Shown here piece by piece: positions 8,453-17,536 of a stretch of DNA of 64,000 nucleotides. Source of the stretch: Pontibacter litorisediminis (lineage in GTDB: Bacteria > Bacteroidota > Bacteroidia > Cytophagales > Hymenobacteraceae). The DNA is taken from NCBI RefSeq assembly GCF_029360645.1, contig NZ_JARDUA010000002.1, positions 1 through 64,000 on the forward strand. Direction: 5' to 3'. The notes under the pieces are model-generated. The model was given only the letters and a program-made list of their open reading frames with translations. It had not been told where the DNA came from and did no database searches. Within the stretch, counting starts at the first letter, position 1. Every line of letters starts with the position of its first letter. A program made the position numbers and the translations under genes.

Positions 8453-9904
8453 TTAACTATACTTCAGCTTCTCCTCTACCAGCCTTTCCGTGGCTGTTTC
8501 AAAAGCTTTGATAGTGGCTTTGAGAGCGTCACGGTCGGGAATGGACTCGGAGGCGCGGTTAAGCTCCTTCACGAAAGCCCCCTGGTGGATGCCTTTGTTC
8601 AGGAAGCCCGTCTCTACTTGCTTGTCCGACACCATGCGGTTGAAGTCCGTCTCGTTCAGGTCCAGCGCAGCAAACGTTCTTTCCTTGCGGCCAAGTTCGC
8701 GCAGCCACGCCTGGTAACCGAACTCCGGGTTTGTCAGGAACTTGTTCAGCTCCCGGAACACCGGCTCATTTCGGATAGCCCCCTGCAGGTCCACGCCCTT
8801 GGCATAGGCCGCCTGCGCATCGCCGGGCAGGTGTGTTGTGTAGTAGCGCTCAAAGTAATGGAAGCGTATCAGCTGCCTGGCAATGCGGTCGCGGGTCTCA
8901 CTGTCCAGGTGCGAAAACTGTACATGGCTCACATCCTCACGCAGGCCATACTCGTGGTACACTTCGCTGCCGGATAGTTCATCATCCGAGTAATCCATGA
9001 AATCCACAATAGCCAAAGCACTCAGCAGTTCCACCAAATGCGCATCGTTTTTCTGACTGGCGCGGCCCGGGTTATTTTCCATCGGCTTGTCCGGGGTGTC
9101 GCCCATGTAGTAGACCGCGTTCACCCCGTTCAGGTGGTGCTGGTAGTACGACAGGGCGTCCTTTGCCTTCGTAGTAAAGGTGTTGGAGTCGATAAAATCC
9201 GCTTCTACGCCCGCGGCTGGCTGCTCCAGCGAAAAGTAGGGCAACACCACCATGGCCCCTGTCAGGGCAGCGTTCAAACTAGCAGCGTTTGGCAGCGAAG
9301 TACGTGCATCCTTAAAGTTCTTGAGCAGCAGCGGGAAGCCGGCCGCGCCCGTGCCGCCAAAGATGGAGCTTACAAAGAAGATCCGGTCGCCGGGCTGGAA
9401 GTTAGACGCAAAGAAGCGCATTTCCGGGGAGTCGATGATCTCGTTTAGTACCACGCTTCCCACATTCGGACTGCCACGGAAGCCCACGTCCAGGCTGTTG
9501 TTCAGGTTCTCCGGTGTAAACAGCAAGTCAATCAACGCCTGGCTCTCCACATCCAGCTGGTTATAGCCCACGTGGTCTTTGAATGGTTTGTTGATCCCGC
9601 CGAAATCATACACAAAGCTGTCGCGGATCTTGGAAGTGCCGTCGCCGGCTATGCTGGAGAGCGTGCTGATATCAGTGTGGAAGAACCCCTCTTCGCGGCG
9701 GCCTAGGGCGTCGTGGATGTGCTTATAAGTCTTGAGCAACTCCACTGTGCGGTTCATGTCACCATTCTGCGTGTCGGGATCGATGATGATCGGTACGATT
9801 TTATCGCAGTTCTGAACCCGGACACCTGCCGCCATAAGCATGACCAGTGAGCGGATCACGCGGGAGCCGGTGCCTCCGATTCCGAATACAAAAAGCTTTG
9901 CCAT
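8453..9904 (-). CDS. Tubulin/FtsZ-superfamily GTPase-like protein
   Basis: 483 residues. The N-terminus KLFVFGIGGTGSRVIRSL (3-20) is a Rossmann-like nucleotide-binding start, and IFGGTGAAGFP (181-191) is the tubulin-type G-loop (consensus GGGTGSG). The combination fits the divergent tubulin-like families (Tubulin_2 type) rather than cell-division FtsZ, whose other motifs are absent. There is no TM helix. It likely binds GTP and may polymerise in the cytoplasm. Its start lies two bases from the stop of the three-TM gene. As I recall, Makarova and Koonin (2010) predicted a membrane-remodelling system built of an FtsZ-like protein, a VWA protein, a GTPase and OmpA-family proteins; this neighbourhood shares three of those elements. 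Confidence 0.7.
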   Translation of the reverse strand: MAKLFVFGIGGTGSRVIRSLVMLMAAGVRVQNCDKIVPIIIDPDTQNGDMNRTVELLKTYKHIHDALGRREEGFFHTDISTLSSIAGDGTSKIRDSFVYDFGGINKPFKDHVGYNQLDVESQALIDLLFTPENLNNSLDVGFRGSPNVGSVVLNEIIDSPEMRFFASNFQPGDRIFFVSSIFGGTGAAGFPLLLKNFKDARTSLPNAASLNAALTGAMVVLPYFSLEQPAAGVEADFIDSNTFTTKAKDALSYYQHHLNGVNAVYYMGDTPDKPMENNPGRASQKNDAHLVELLSALAIVDFMDYSDDELSGSEVYHEYGLREDVSHVQFSHLDSETRDRIARQLIRFHYFERYYTTHLPGDAQAAYAKGVDLQGAIRNEPVFRELNKFLTNPEFGYQAWLRELGRKERTFAALDLNETDFNRMVSDKQVETGFLNKGIHQGAFVKELNRASESIPDRDALKATIKAFETATERLVEEKLKYS

Positions 9905-9906
9905 AG

Positions 9907-10320
9907 TTATTTTTTATTAGGCCACTTCATCGGGGTTGTCCATGCCTGCACGGAGCCCTTTTTGAGTAGTATGGAGAAAACGAAGAAAAGTATAAGGCTA
10001 TACACCACGTTCACAAAGGCGAACATGTAAGTATAGGAGTGGGTCTCAATGTCGTTGCCGCTTACCTGCATTACCGGGATGATGAAGGCGATGATCGCGT
10101 TCAGGACCAGGAACATTACCCAATGCTGCGTCTTGTACAGGCCTGTGCTCATCATGCGGTTCAGCACGTAATAGTACACCACCACCATGGCCAGCGTGAT
10201 GATGAAGAGCATCAGCCCTGTGTTCGGGAACACCACCTCGCGGTAGTCGTTGGTGAAGTTGGCGGGGATAGGGCGACCCAGCACCAGCTCGTAGAGCCCG
10301 GAAAAGAAACGTTGAATCAT
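9907..10320 (-). CDS. Small three-TM membrane protein
   Basis: 137 residues of unknown family. Three TM helices are clear: about 34-55 (LMLFIITLAMVVVYYYVL), 66-87 (WVMFLVLNAIIAFIIPVM) and 97-120 (MFAFVNVVYSLILFFVF). The N-terminal 30 residues are cytoplasmic or amphipathic, and the C-terminal tail is basic (MKWPNKK). Spacings of 5 bases to the lipoprotein gene and 2 bases to the tubulin-like gene indicate co-transcription. It may be the membrane anchor for the tubulin-like protein (inference). Confidence 0.65.
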   Translation of the reverse strand: MIQRFFSGLYELVLGRPIPANFTNDYREVVFPNTGLMLFIITLAMVVVYYYVLNRMMSTGLYKTQHWVMFLVLNAIIAFIIPVMQVSGNDIETHSYTYMFAFVNVVYSLILFFVFSILLKKGSVQAWTTPMKWPNKK

Positions 10321-10325
10321 ACGTG

Positions 10326-11678
10326 TTAGTCTGCTTTGTTAAATTGTACGGTTGCCTTAAATACGAAGTCGCTCTGGTCGCGGTAGAGTGCCTGAATGCC
10401 GTCTATGATTTTCGTAAGCTGGTATGTTTTCTTTGGTTCCGCCGCTGGATTGTTGTCGTTTTCGGAAGACCAAGCATTGATCCAGGCCGGCGTTACCTGC
10501 GGTAGCCCCAGCGTTATGGAGCCGGAGCTAGCAGTTAGCTCTGATACCCGTATCCGCACAAAATGGCTATACCTGGCCAGGTCCGGTGTGGCCTTTATGC
10601 TTTCATCAGCCGCCGTAACCGATAGCACACTTGCCCTGCTACCCCTACTGCTTACCTTCAAGTTGCGCTTCAGGTAATCTGTGCGCTGCATCGACAACGG
10701 CAAACTGCTCAAATCCAGTCCCACAGTAAATTCTACCGGCTCCTGCTTTTCGGGCTGCAGGTTCACTTCTGTGCAAGGGTCGGCATTACGGCTGCTGCAG
10801 TACACGATACCTGCCGGCCTGAACTCCCGCTCCTTCAGTAGAACAGAAAAGGGTACCGCCTCATACTCGAACCCGAAGTACGCCTGCTGCTGCGGTAGGT
10901 TGCGCAGCACCTTGTTTGTCACCACCTGCACTTCCCCCTGCTTTCCGATTATCCAGATATAATAGGGAATCTCCTCCCCGTTCAATTTCCTGCTTACCTC
11001 GGGCTTTTTCACAGCCGGGTGGTAGGTGCCATAAAACGCTGATGCGTTTCCAAGTATCGCAATGGCCAACCCTTGGTGCTCGGCCTCACGCAGGCTGCTC
11101 CTGATATCGGCGTCCAGTGAGATAAACTGTCCCTGGTCACTGGGTCCATATATAAAATCCGAGATGATGATGCTCACCGCCCCCTGGTCAACAGACTTTT
11201 GCAGCGCCGCTTTCAGCATGGCCGGAAGCGGTGTGCCGCGCACATCATCCCTGATACCACTAACGATGTAGCTTTTCATCGTATTGTATGAGACACTGTC
11301 CAGCACTGGCTGGCTTCTGGCATCTTCCTTGGCCAAGAAGTAGCTTTTCTTAGCTACATAGCGTCCATCTTGCACTTCCGAGATCAGGTTTAGCAGGTTG
11401 TTCTGGAACGCGGTGGCTTCTTCGCCGGCTGCTACGGCTGGCATAAAACCTTTCATGCCGTTTGAAATCTCCAAATACACATGGACGTCTACTTTTTCGG
11501 GAGTAGCGGCTGCTGCCGTCCGGGCAGGTGCGTCGGATTGCTTGCTTTCTCCCTTACTGGCTGTTATTTCCGGCTCGTCTTCCGCTTCCTTGTTCTGCTT
11601 TTTAAAGCATCCGCACAGTAGCAGACCGCAGCAAAACAGCAGCACAAGGAGGTTCCCTTTGATCTTTTTTATCAACAT
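10326..11678 (-). CDS. Lipoprotein with a VWA-like domain
   Basis: 450 residues. An N-terminal lipoprotein signal ends in LLLCGC (Cys24), followed by a disordered charged segment (27-60). From about 63 the sequence reads VDVHVYLEISNGMKGFM and later VSIIISDFIYG (168-178), the strand pattern of a von Willebrand A fold; the metal-site DxSxS appears changed to LEISNG, so metal binding is uncertain. The C-terminal third (about 270-420) looks like one or two beta-sandwich domains. It would be anchored in the periplasm or outer membrane. It is the first gene of the cluster and its promoter should lie in 11679-12000. A VWA partner for a tubulin-like protein and OmpA protein fits the predicted membrane-remodelling system mentioned for the tubulin-like gene. 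Confidence 0.6.
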   Translation of the reverse strand: MLIKKIKGNLLVLLFCCGLLLCGCFKKQNKEAEDEPEITASKGESKQSDAPARTAAAATPEKVDVHVYLEISNGMKGFMPAVAAGEEATAFQNNLLNLISEVQDGRYVAKKSYFLAKEDARSQPVLDSVSYNTMKSYIVSGIRDDVRGTPLPAMLKAALQKSVDQGAVSIIISDFIYGPSDQGQFISLDADIRSSLREAEHQGLAIAILGNASAFYGTYHPAVKKPEVSRKLNGEEIPYYIWIIGKQGEVQVVTNKVLRNLPQQQAYFGFEYEAVPFSVLLKEREFRPAGIVYCSSRNADPCTEVNLQPEKQEPVEFTVGLDLSSLPLSMQRTDYLKRNLKVSSRGSRASVLSVTAADESIKATPDLARYSHFVRIRVSELTASSGSITLGLPQVTPAWINAWSSENDNNPAAEPKKTYQLTKIIDGIQALYRDQSDFVFKATVQFNKAD

Positions 11679-12371
11679 ACTTAGGCTCTAACAATTAGGC
11701 GTTAAAATGAGAAAGTGCATTTTGCTTACAGGACATCGCCAGACACCTATAAAAATTTGGATTCTTTTAAAAGCATAGACATATAACGATATAGAAGAAG
11801 GATAGATACAGGCAGCCCTGAAATTGTTAAGCAGTCATTTTTATTCTTGCCCTATACTTCTTCGTTGCATTTGCCCCTCACACCAAGGAACGATCCTAAA
11901 AACATAAGTTTGTGTTTCCCATCTGCTCACCTCTACCCGCTGTTCAGCGCTCTTCCCCTGAATTTAAACGGACAAGGCTCTTCATAAGGTATGGGCCAGC
12001 GGCGTGGCATTGCAAAACAAGCATTCGGGCTCTCCTGGCAAAGCTCACTGCCTGTGGAAAGCATCTACATCCTGATAGAAAGCGGAAGTAAGGGAGAGGT
12101 GTAACTTGACTGCGGCGATAGTCTATGGTTAGCAGCTTCACCAGCTTTACCCAAAGCCACTTCAACGCAAAGGTCCAGGGTCATTCCCTGAGCATTTGGA
12201 TTAGGTACTTCAACCAGTATCAACTATACTTCATGCTTCCAAAACCAAAGTATAGATTATATATAAGGCACGAAATTGGCGTCTGCGGAGTTTTAAGGTG
12301 GTGGTTGTGCCATACTTATTCTTTCTAGAATTTATTACTGTGGTGAGCGTTACACTTAATACTTTACCCTA
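11679..12371. other. Divergent intergenic region
   Basis: 693 bases between the first gene of the minus-strand cluster and the plus-strand AraC regulator. No credible gene is present. Three TATACTT/AAGTATA copies lie at about 11853, 12226 and 12249. Promoters for both directions must be here, but I could not identify one with confidence. Confidence 0.5.
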
Positions 12372-13220
12372 ATGGGCGAGAGAGACCATTTTCCCATACT
12401 TGGTATACAAGAATTTCTGCCGAACCTGCAGTCGGAGGCGAACCTGCAGTATCACGAGCTCCGTGGGGAAAGGAGCATTGCAAAGCCCCACAAGCACGAC
12501 TTCTTTATTCTGCTCTTGGTTGAGCAAGGGAGTGGCACCCACACCATAGACTTTCAGGAATACCCCGTAGGCAGGTACCAGCTACACCTGTTGCTGCCAG
12601 GCCATGTACACCGCTGGGAGCTGGACGAAAGCACTCTGGCTTACCAACTGATGATCAGTCGGCCTTTGTTTGAGACCTTCTCAGCCTCCCTGGAATTTTC
12701 GTTTACGCTTTACCAGAAACACCCCGTCCTCAGCCTCTCCGAGGAGGTCTTTCGGCAGTTGCGATACGAGTTTCAATCCATACGGGGCGAGCTAAGTATG
12801 AGGCCCGTTCACTGGGGCGTCCTCAACCTACGGTGCCAACTGGTGGCCCAGCTCATTAGCCGCGTGGCCGAAAGCAAGTATGAGGACCTGACAGCCTATC
12901 GCGCCGCCCCTGCCCTGCTGAAATACCACAACCTGGTGGATCTATACTATAAAGAGCACAAGACGGTGGCCTTTTATGCCGACCAGCTGCATATTTCAGC
13001 CAACTACCTGAACATTCTTTGCAAAAAGCACCTGCAGGTCTCAGCTACCCACCTCATCCAGACCCGTACTACCCTGGAAGCCAAGCGGCTCCTGCTGGCC
13101 TCTGAGATGACGGTGAAGGAAATTGCCTTTGAACTTGGCTTCAGCGACCTGGCTTATTTTTCTAATTTCTTTAAGGCCCATACAGGGGTTTCGCCACGAT
13201 CTTTCCGAAGTCAGTTATAA
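12372..13220 (+). CDS. AraC-family transcriptional regulator
   Basis: 282 residues. The N-terminal half (about 35-140) has the cupin-like sensing domain pattern (KPHKHDFFILLLVEQGSGTH, then PGHVHRWEL), and the C-terminal 100 residues are a double helix-turn-helix: YADQLHISANYLNILCKKH for the first and MTVKEIAFELGFSDLAYFSN for the second, ending in FKAHTGVSPRSFR, which is diagnostic of AraC/XylS proteins. It starts at ATG 12372. It precedes the exported amidohydrolase by 80 bases on the same strand, so that gene or the divergent cluster are candidate targets. The effector is unknown. Confidence 0.9.
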   Translation: MGERDHFPILGIQEFLPNLQSEANLQYHELRGERSIAKPHKHDFFILLLVEQGSGTHTIDFQEYPVGRYQLHLLLPGHVHRWELDESTLAYQLMISRPLFETFSASLEFSFTLYQKHPVLSLSEEVFRQLRYEFQSIRGELSMRPVHWGVLNLRCQLVAQLISRVAESKYEDLTAYRAAPALLKYHNLVDLYYKEHKTVAFYADQLHISANYLNILCKKHLQVSATHLIQTRTTLEAKRLLLASEMTVKEIAFELGFSDLAYFSNFFKAHTGVSPRSFRSQL

Positions 13221-13300
13221 AATTCACAAGTTTTGGCAGGAATCCTGCATCTGCCTGAAGTATAACAAGGACTACTTTTGCAAGTATAAATGCAACAAGT

Positions 13301-14659
13301 ATGGCTGCACAACGCATTACCCGAAAAGACTTTATCATCAACTCCTCCATGTTGCTGGCTGGCAGCAGCCTGATGGGGTGCAACAGTATACTGGCAGCCG
13401 GCACTTCAGAAGCTTCTGGGCAGAGCGCTGCAACTGCTGCTGGCAAGGCCCTCACCCTCAAAAACGTCAGCCTCGAAACAAGCTTTACCTACGAAGAAGG
13501 AGAAGTAATCGGCACCAAAACCGAGTTGTTTACCATCGAGCTGAGCGAAGGAAAGATAAAAGCCATTTTGCCTAACAACCCAGCTGCCAAGGCCATAGAT
13601 GCCCAGGGGCACCTGCTGCTGCCCGCCTTTAAGGACATGCACATCCACCTGGATAAGACTTTCTACGGTGGCCCGTGGCAGGCCCGCCGCCGGAAAAACC
13701 GCACCGTGCAGGATATGATCGCCTTTGAGCAGCAGGTGCTTCCGGAAATGCTGAAAACCTCTACCGAGCGGGCCGAGAAGCTCATCGAGCTGTTGCAGTC
13801 GAAAGGCTCCAACTTTGCCAGGAGCCACGTCAACATCGAGCCCACCTCCAAGCTCGACTCCCTGAAAAACCTGCAGCAGGCCCTGGAGAACAAAAAGGAT
13901 AGCCTTGGCGCAGAGCTGGTCGCCTTTCCGCAGCACGGCCTCTTCCGCTCCAACACCGAGGCGCTGATGAAAGAGGCCGCCACCATGGGCATCGACTTCA
14001 TTGGCGGGCTGGATCCCCATGCCATCGACGGGGATGTGGAGAAAAGTATAGACTTTGTAGTGCAACTGGCTCTCGATCATAACAAAGGAATTGACATACA
14101 CCTGCACGAGGGCGGCAAACCCGGGTTACGCACCGTAGAGTACCTGATCGACCAGGTAAATGAGAACCCCGTCCTGAAAGGGAAAACCTTCATCAGCCAC
14201 GCCTTTGTATTGGCCAGGTTAGAGAACCCTCAGCTGGAGGAGGTAGCCGAGAAACTGGCCGCTGCGCAGGTCGGTGTTGTCTCAACCATCCCCTTTGGAA
14301 GTATGATCATGCCCATCCCGACACTTTACAAGTATGGCGTGGATGTGCGCACCGGCAACGACTCCATTATCGACCACTGGAATACCTTCGGCTCGGGCAG
14401 CGTGTTGCAGAAAGCCAACCTGATGGCGCAACTATACGGCTACTCCACCGAATTTGAACTCTCCCGTTGCCTGAGACTGGCTACCCACAACGTCCTGCCG
14501 CTAAGCGATGAGGGCAAGCGCCAGTGGCCACAAGCAGGCGACACGGCCGACATGGTGCTGGTAGATGCCAGTTGCTCGGCAGAAGCCGTATCCCGTATCT
14601 CTCCTGTCACATCGCTGATCCACCAAGGAAAAATCGTCTTCCACCACCCTGCTGTATGA
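13301..14659 (+). CDS. Exported cytosine-deaminase-like amidohydrolase
   Basis: 452 residues. The N-terminus (QRITRKDFIINSSMLLAGSSLMGC) looks like a lipoprotein signal, possibly Tat-type, with Cys27 as the lipid attachment site. The mature part is an amidohydrolase with the metal ligands in order: HIH at 114-116 (FKDMHIHLDKT), the DIHLHEGG histidine, the ISHAF histidine and the NDSIIDHW aspartate. This arrangement is that of CodA-type cytosine/isoguanine deaminases. Export to the periplasm is unusual for a nucleobase deaminase, so the substrate may be another cyclic amide. The stop overlaps the next start (ATGA at 14656), which indicates coupled translation with the ankyrin lipoprotein. Confidence 0.8.
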   Translation: MAAQRITRKDFIINSSMLLAGSSLMGCNSILAAGTSEASGQSAATAAGKALTLKNVSLETSFTYEEGEVIGTKTELFTIELSEGKIKAILPNNPAAKAIDAQGHLLLPAFKDMHIHLDKTFYGGPWQARRRKNRTVQDMIAFEQQVLPEMLKTSTERAEKLIELLQSKGSNFARSHVNIEPTSKLDSLKNLQQALENKKDSLGAELVAFPQHGLFRSNTEALMKEAATMGIDFIGGLDPHAIDGDVEKSIDFVVQLALDHNKGIDIHLHEGGKPGLRTVEYLIDQVNENPVLKGKTFISHAFVLARLENPQLEEVAEKLAAAQVGVVSTIPFGSMIMPIPTLYKYGVDVRTGNDSIIDHWNTFGSGSVLQKANLMAQLYGYSTEFELSRCLRLATHNVLPLSDEGKRQWPQAGDTADMVLVDASCSAEAVSRISPVTSLIHQGKIVFHHPAV

Positions 14660-15324
14660 ACTCGTACTTTTTAAAGCTTTGCATTTTTCTTCTTACCGCT
14701 TGCCAGCCTGAAACTACTATGCGCACGCAAACCGCACAAGATACCGTTGTTAAAGCCGTTGTAGGCAGAAAGCTTGATAAAGTGTCCACGGCCTTGGCAA
14801 ATGGTGCCAATGTCAATGCCACCGATCACCAGAAAAGGTCCCTGCTGCTGCTAGCCACGCATAACAACGACCTGAAAATGGCGGAGCTGCTGGTGGCACA
14901 TGGGGCTGACGTAAACCAGCAGGATGCCATCAAAGACAGCCCATTCCTATACGCCGGGGCCGCTGGGCATACTTCGTTGGTGGAATTGTACCTGCAGCAT
15001 GGCGCCCGTTTTGATGTGTTTAACCGTTACCACGGCAGCGCCCTGATTCCGGCCTGCGAGCGGGGCCACCTGGAAGTAGTAAAGCTGCTGGCCAACACCG
15101 AAGGCTTCCCCATCGACCACGTTAACCGCCTGGGTTGGACAGCCTTGATGGAAGCCGTCGTGCTGGGAGACGGCAGCCAGACCTACGTAGAGCTGGTGCA
15201 GACGCTGGTTGACGCCGGCTGCGACATCAACATTCCTGATAAAGACGGCGTCACCGCGTTGCAGCATGCTAGGGAAAGGGGCTATACTGAGATAGCAAAC
15301 GTGCTCGAAAAAGCCTCCTTTTGA
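14656..15324 (+). CDS. Ankyrin-repeat lipoprotein
   Basis: 222 residues from the ATG at 14656, chosen because it overlaps the upstream stop by four bases and opens directly with a lipoprotein signal (MNSYFLKLCIFLLTAC, Cys16). The frame stays open upstream into the deaminase gene but that part is not credible. After the signal come five to six ankyrin repeats of about 33 residues (ALANGANVNATDHQKRSLLLLA, LLVAHGADVNQQDAIKDSPF, LYLQHGARFDVF and so on). A periplasmic ankyrin domain coupled to an exported deaminase suggests an inhibitor, immunity-like or partner-binding role (inference). Confidence 0.85.
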   Translation: MNSYFLKLCIFLLTACQPETTMRTQTAQDTVVKAVVGRKLDKVSTALANGANVNATDHQKRSLLLLATHNNDLKMAELLVAHGADVNQQDAIKDSPFLYAGAAGHTSLVELYLQHGARFDVFNRYHGSALIPACERGHLEVVKLLANTEGFPIDHVNRLGWTALMEAVVLGDGSQTYVELVQTLVDAGCDINIPDKDGVTALQHARERGYTEIANVLEKASF

Positions 15325-15630
15325 TGGTATCAGGGCCTTTTAAAAGTCAGGTTCTCCGGTCTCATTTCTACCTGTAACACAAGCGCCTTGCGACTATTGC
15401 AGCAAGGACGGACTATAGTCAGAATATATGCTTGGTTCCCGGGTTCACGTAGCTTTAAGTACTTGCACTAAGTATAGTACATTGGATACCAGTAGGCGTA
15501 CTTGTTGCTGTTGCCCCACCTACAGCAGCGTAAATTTAAGGGTGCCAAAAACAAGCAGGGACGTGTGCTGGAAAAAGCGTACCTCAACCTGCAGCTCCGG
15601 GTTGAGTTGTCTCCTGTAGAAACTGAAGGC
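15325..15630. other. Convergent intergenic region, nothing identified
   Basis: 306 bases between convergent genes. An AAGTATA copy lies near 15470. No hairpin with a U tract or coding remnant was recognised. Confidence 0.5.
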
Positions 15631-16005
15631 TCACTGCTCGGCCACTGTAGCTTTGGCGCGCACTTCGCTGGTAGGAACATAGGCACGCGCACGCGCTGCC
15701 ACCTGTTGCTTTTTCCGCTTGAACCTGCTATACCCAAACAGGGCAATCGCTAGTCCCATAGGAACAGAGGCAATCCCCACTCCCCAGTACAACAAATCGT
15801 CCCCGAAAAGCTTAATAAAGGTAAGGCCGGCCAGCACCATGCCCATGGCAGTGCGCATATAAGCCAAGAGCGTGCGCTCGTTGGCCAGTTTGGTACGGTC
15901 CATGGCCAGGCTATCGCTTATCTCCAGATTCTGTTGCTCCTGAAGCTTTATCACTGCCTTGTCCCTTTTCCTGAGCTTTTTAGAAAGTATTTCCCGTAGT
16001 TTCAT
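15631..16005 (-). CDS. DUF202 (YidH-family) small membrane protein
   Basis: 124 residues. A basic N-terminal helix (about 1-45) leads into the DUF202 signature LAMDRTKLANERTLLAYMRTAMG (34-56), then two TM helices (about 56-72 and 76-93) and a basic Lys/Arg-rich tail. DUF202 proteins are inner-membrane proteins of unknown function. It stands alone on the minus strand. Confidence 0.85.
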   Translation of the reverse strand: MKLREILSKKLRKRDKAVIKLQEQQNLEISDSLAMDRTKLANERTLLAYMRTAMGMVLAGLTFIKLFGDDLLYWGVGIASVPMGLAIALFGYSRFKRKKQQVAARARAYVPTSEVRAKATVAEQ

Positions 16006-16249
16006 AGACGCCTATACGGGACCGGAGTCGAAAGGTAAAACACGTAGAATCGTTTGGCTAGTCCCAGAGCAAACAGCCAACAGTAGGAGGTTCCGGCCTC
16101 AGGAAGGTTAAGCTCCGCTTTGGCGGAACGCTTCGCAGGATGGGGTCGGTTGTGCGGGGCAGAATAAAGGCGCTGGATAAAGCCCCATGCGTAGGGTGTA
16201 GTTCCAACCCGCTTCATGTCCTCCTACATGGCTCTTCTGTTTCAATTAT

Positions 16250-17536
16250 TCAGGCAGGAGTTAGTTCCTTGGAATGAAGCCTGGCGTATTTCCTCCCGAA
16301 GTATACCATGGAGAAAGCTGTCAGCAGAATACCGATCGCAGACAGGCCGATCACGCTGTTGGAGAAGAAGGTGACCCAGTTCAGTTGCACCCTGAAGACC
16401 TCTTTGCTGAATAGAACCCCAACGCTACCAACATAGCCAAACGAATCGGCCAGGTAAATCAGGAAACCCACATTTCCGGTATACCTGAAGGTGGAGATCA
16501 GCCTATCGAAGAACACTGCGTTGAAGGGGATGTAGACCATGTACAGGCCCAGCCCAACCAGCATCATCCACCAGAATGGCTCTATTGCCTTCGTGGCGTA
16601 GAGCATGGTCGAAGCGCCGGCGACGGTGAAGCCGATCAGAATAATGATATGGGCCGTCTGCAAGGCCTTATAGTTGTTCTTGATGAACACCATACTGCCG
16701 ATCAGAACAAGGATGATCAGGGTGATGGGGATCTCTGTTTTTGAGAAAATAGCCGGCTGACTGAAATAACCCATCTCTTTCCACATTTCGGCGCCGAAGT
16801 TATCGCGGATATCCCGGAAAATGGTTGCAAAGCAGTAAATGAGTACACAAGCCGCTATACCGACATAAAATTCCTGCACGAAGCGCTTCCGGTCTCCTGC
16901 GGTCATGGGGGCACGCTCTGCTCTTAATCGAATATCTTCTTCGCTGGGGGGCGGGATCCGCTCCATGAGAAACACAAAGAGCATCAGCGGCAGGGCAAAG
17001 ACCAAACCGGTACAGAAGGGCACCCAAAATTCAGACACCCCAAACTGCACCATCAGCCAGGCACCAACGGACTTGACAAACCCGGAGGCGAAGATAAAAC
17101 TCACCGCGAGCGTCGCTCCAATAAAGTCGGTACTTTTCCTGCCCTCCACGTAAGAGAAAACCACTCCCCAAAGCATACCTAGCGGGAACCCGTTGATGAA
17201 CAGAAAAGCGATGTTGAAAGGAGGCGGCACCAGGGCAAAGAACAGCCAGCTCACCCAAGCAATGCCCGTCAGGATGAGAATCACGCTCCCCCTGCCAGTT
17301 CGTTTAAGCTCTGAGATAAACTTGATGCCATAGAACTTGGCCAGCAGATAGCCGAGCACCTGGCTGATGACCAGAAGCGTTTTGTAGCTGTAACCGGCCA
17401 CCTCCATGCCATCAAAAGTAGCCACGGTGAAAGACTTCCTGAAGCCAAAGATCATAGTGTAGGCTAAAAAGACCACGACAGCCGCATAGAGCCCAACCTT
17501 TACCGTGTTGCTGCCCTTTCCAGTTATTGTTGACAT
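16250..17536 (-). CDS. DUF5690-family MFS-like transporter
   Basis: 428 residues with about twelve hydrophobic helices spread over the chain and a cytoplasmic loop around 195-220 (RIPPPSEEDIRLRAERAPMTAGDRKRF), the layout of a major-facilitator permease. The N-terminal FGFRKSFTVATFDG motif is characteristic of the Bacteroidota family DUF5690. The substrate is unknown. There is no operon partner; the nearest genes are 244 and 560 bases away. Confidence 0.75.
   Translation of the reverse strand: MSTITGKGSNTVKVGLYAAVVVFLAYTMIFGFRKSFTVATFDGMEVAGYSYKTLLVISQVLGYLLAKFYGIKFISELKRTGRGSVILILTGIAWVSWLFFALVPPPFNIAFLFINGFPLGMLWGVVFSYVEGRKSTDFIGATLAVSFIFASGFVKSVGAWLMVQFGVSEFWVPFCTGLVFALPLMLFVFLMERIPPPSEEDIRLRAERAPMTAGDRKRFVQEFYVGIAACVLIYCFATIFRDIRDNFGAEMWKEMGYFSQPAIFSKTEIPITLIILVLIGSMVFIKNNYKALQTAHIIILIGFTVAGASTMLYATKAIEPFWWMMLVGLGLYMVYIPFNAVFFDRLISTFRYTGNVGFLIYLADSFGYVGSVGVLFSKEVFRVQLNWVTFFSNSVIGLSAIGILLTAFSMVYFGRKYARLHSKELTPA

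Noticed and set aside
1074..11678. Classification of the cluster as a standard Zorya defence system
   Set aside because: Only the ZorA/ZorB-like pair fits. No ZorC, no SNF2/Mrr ZorD and no HNH ZorE; instead actin- and tubulin-like genes are present.
11944..12165. 73-residue minus-strand frame between the cluster and the AraC gene
   Set aside because: Irregular composition and no domain; treated as chance.
13406..14107. 233-residue minus-strand frame inside the deaminase gene
   Set aside because: It lies fully opposite a well-supported amidohydrolase and has no domain.
16002..16217. 71-residue minus-strand frame between the DUF202 and DUF5690 genes
   Set aside because: Overlaps the DUF202 start, no recognisable features; composition looks non-coding.
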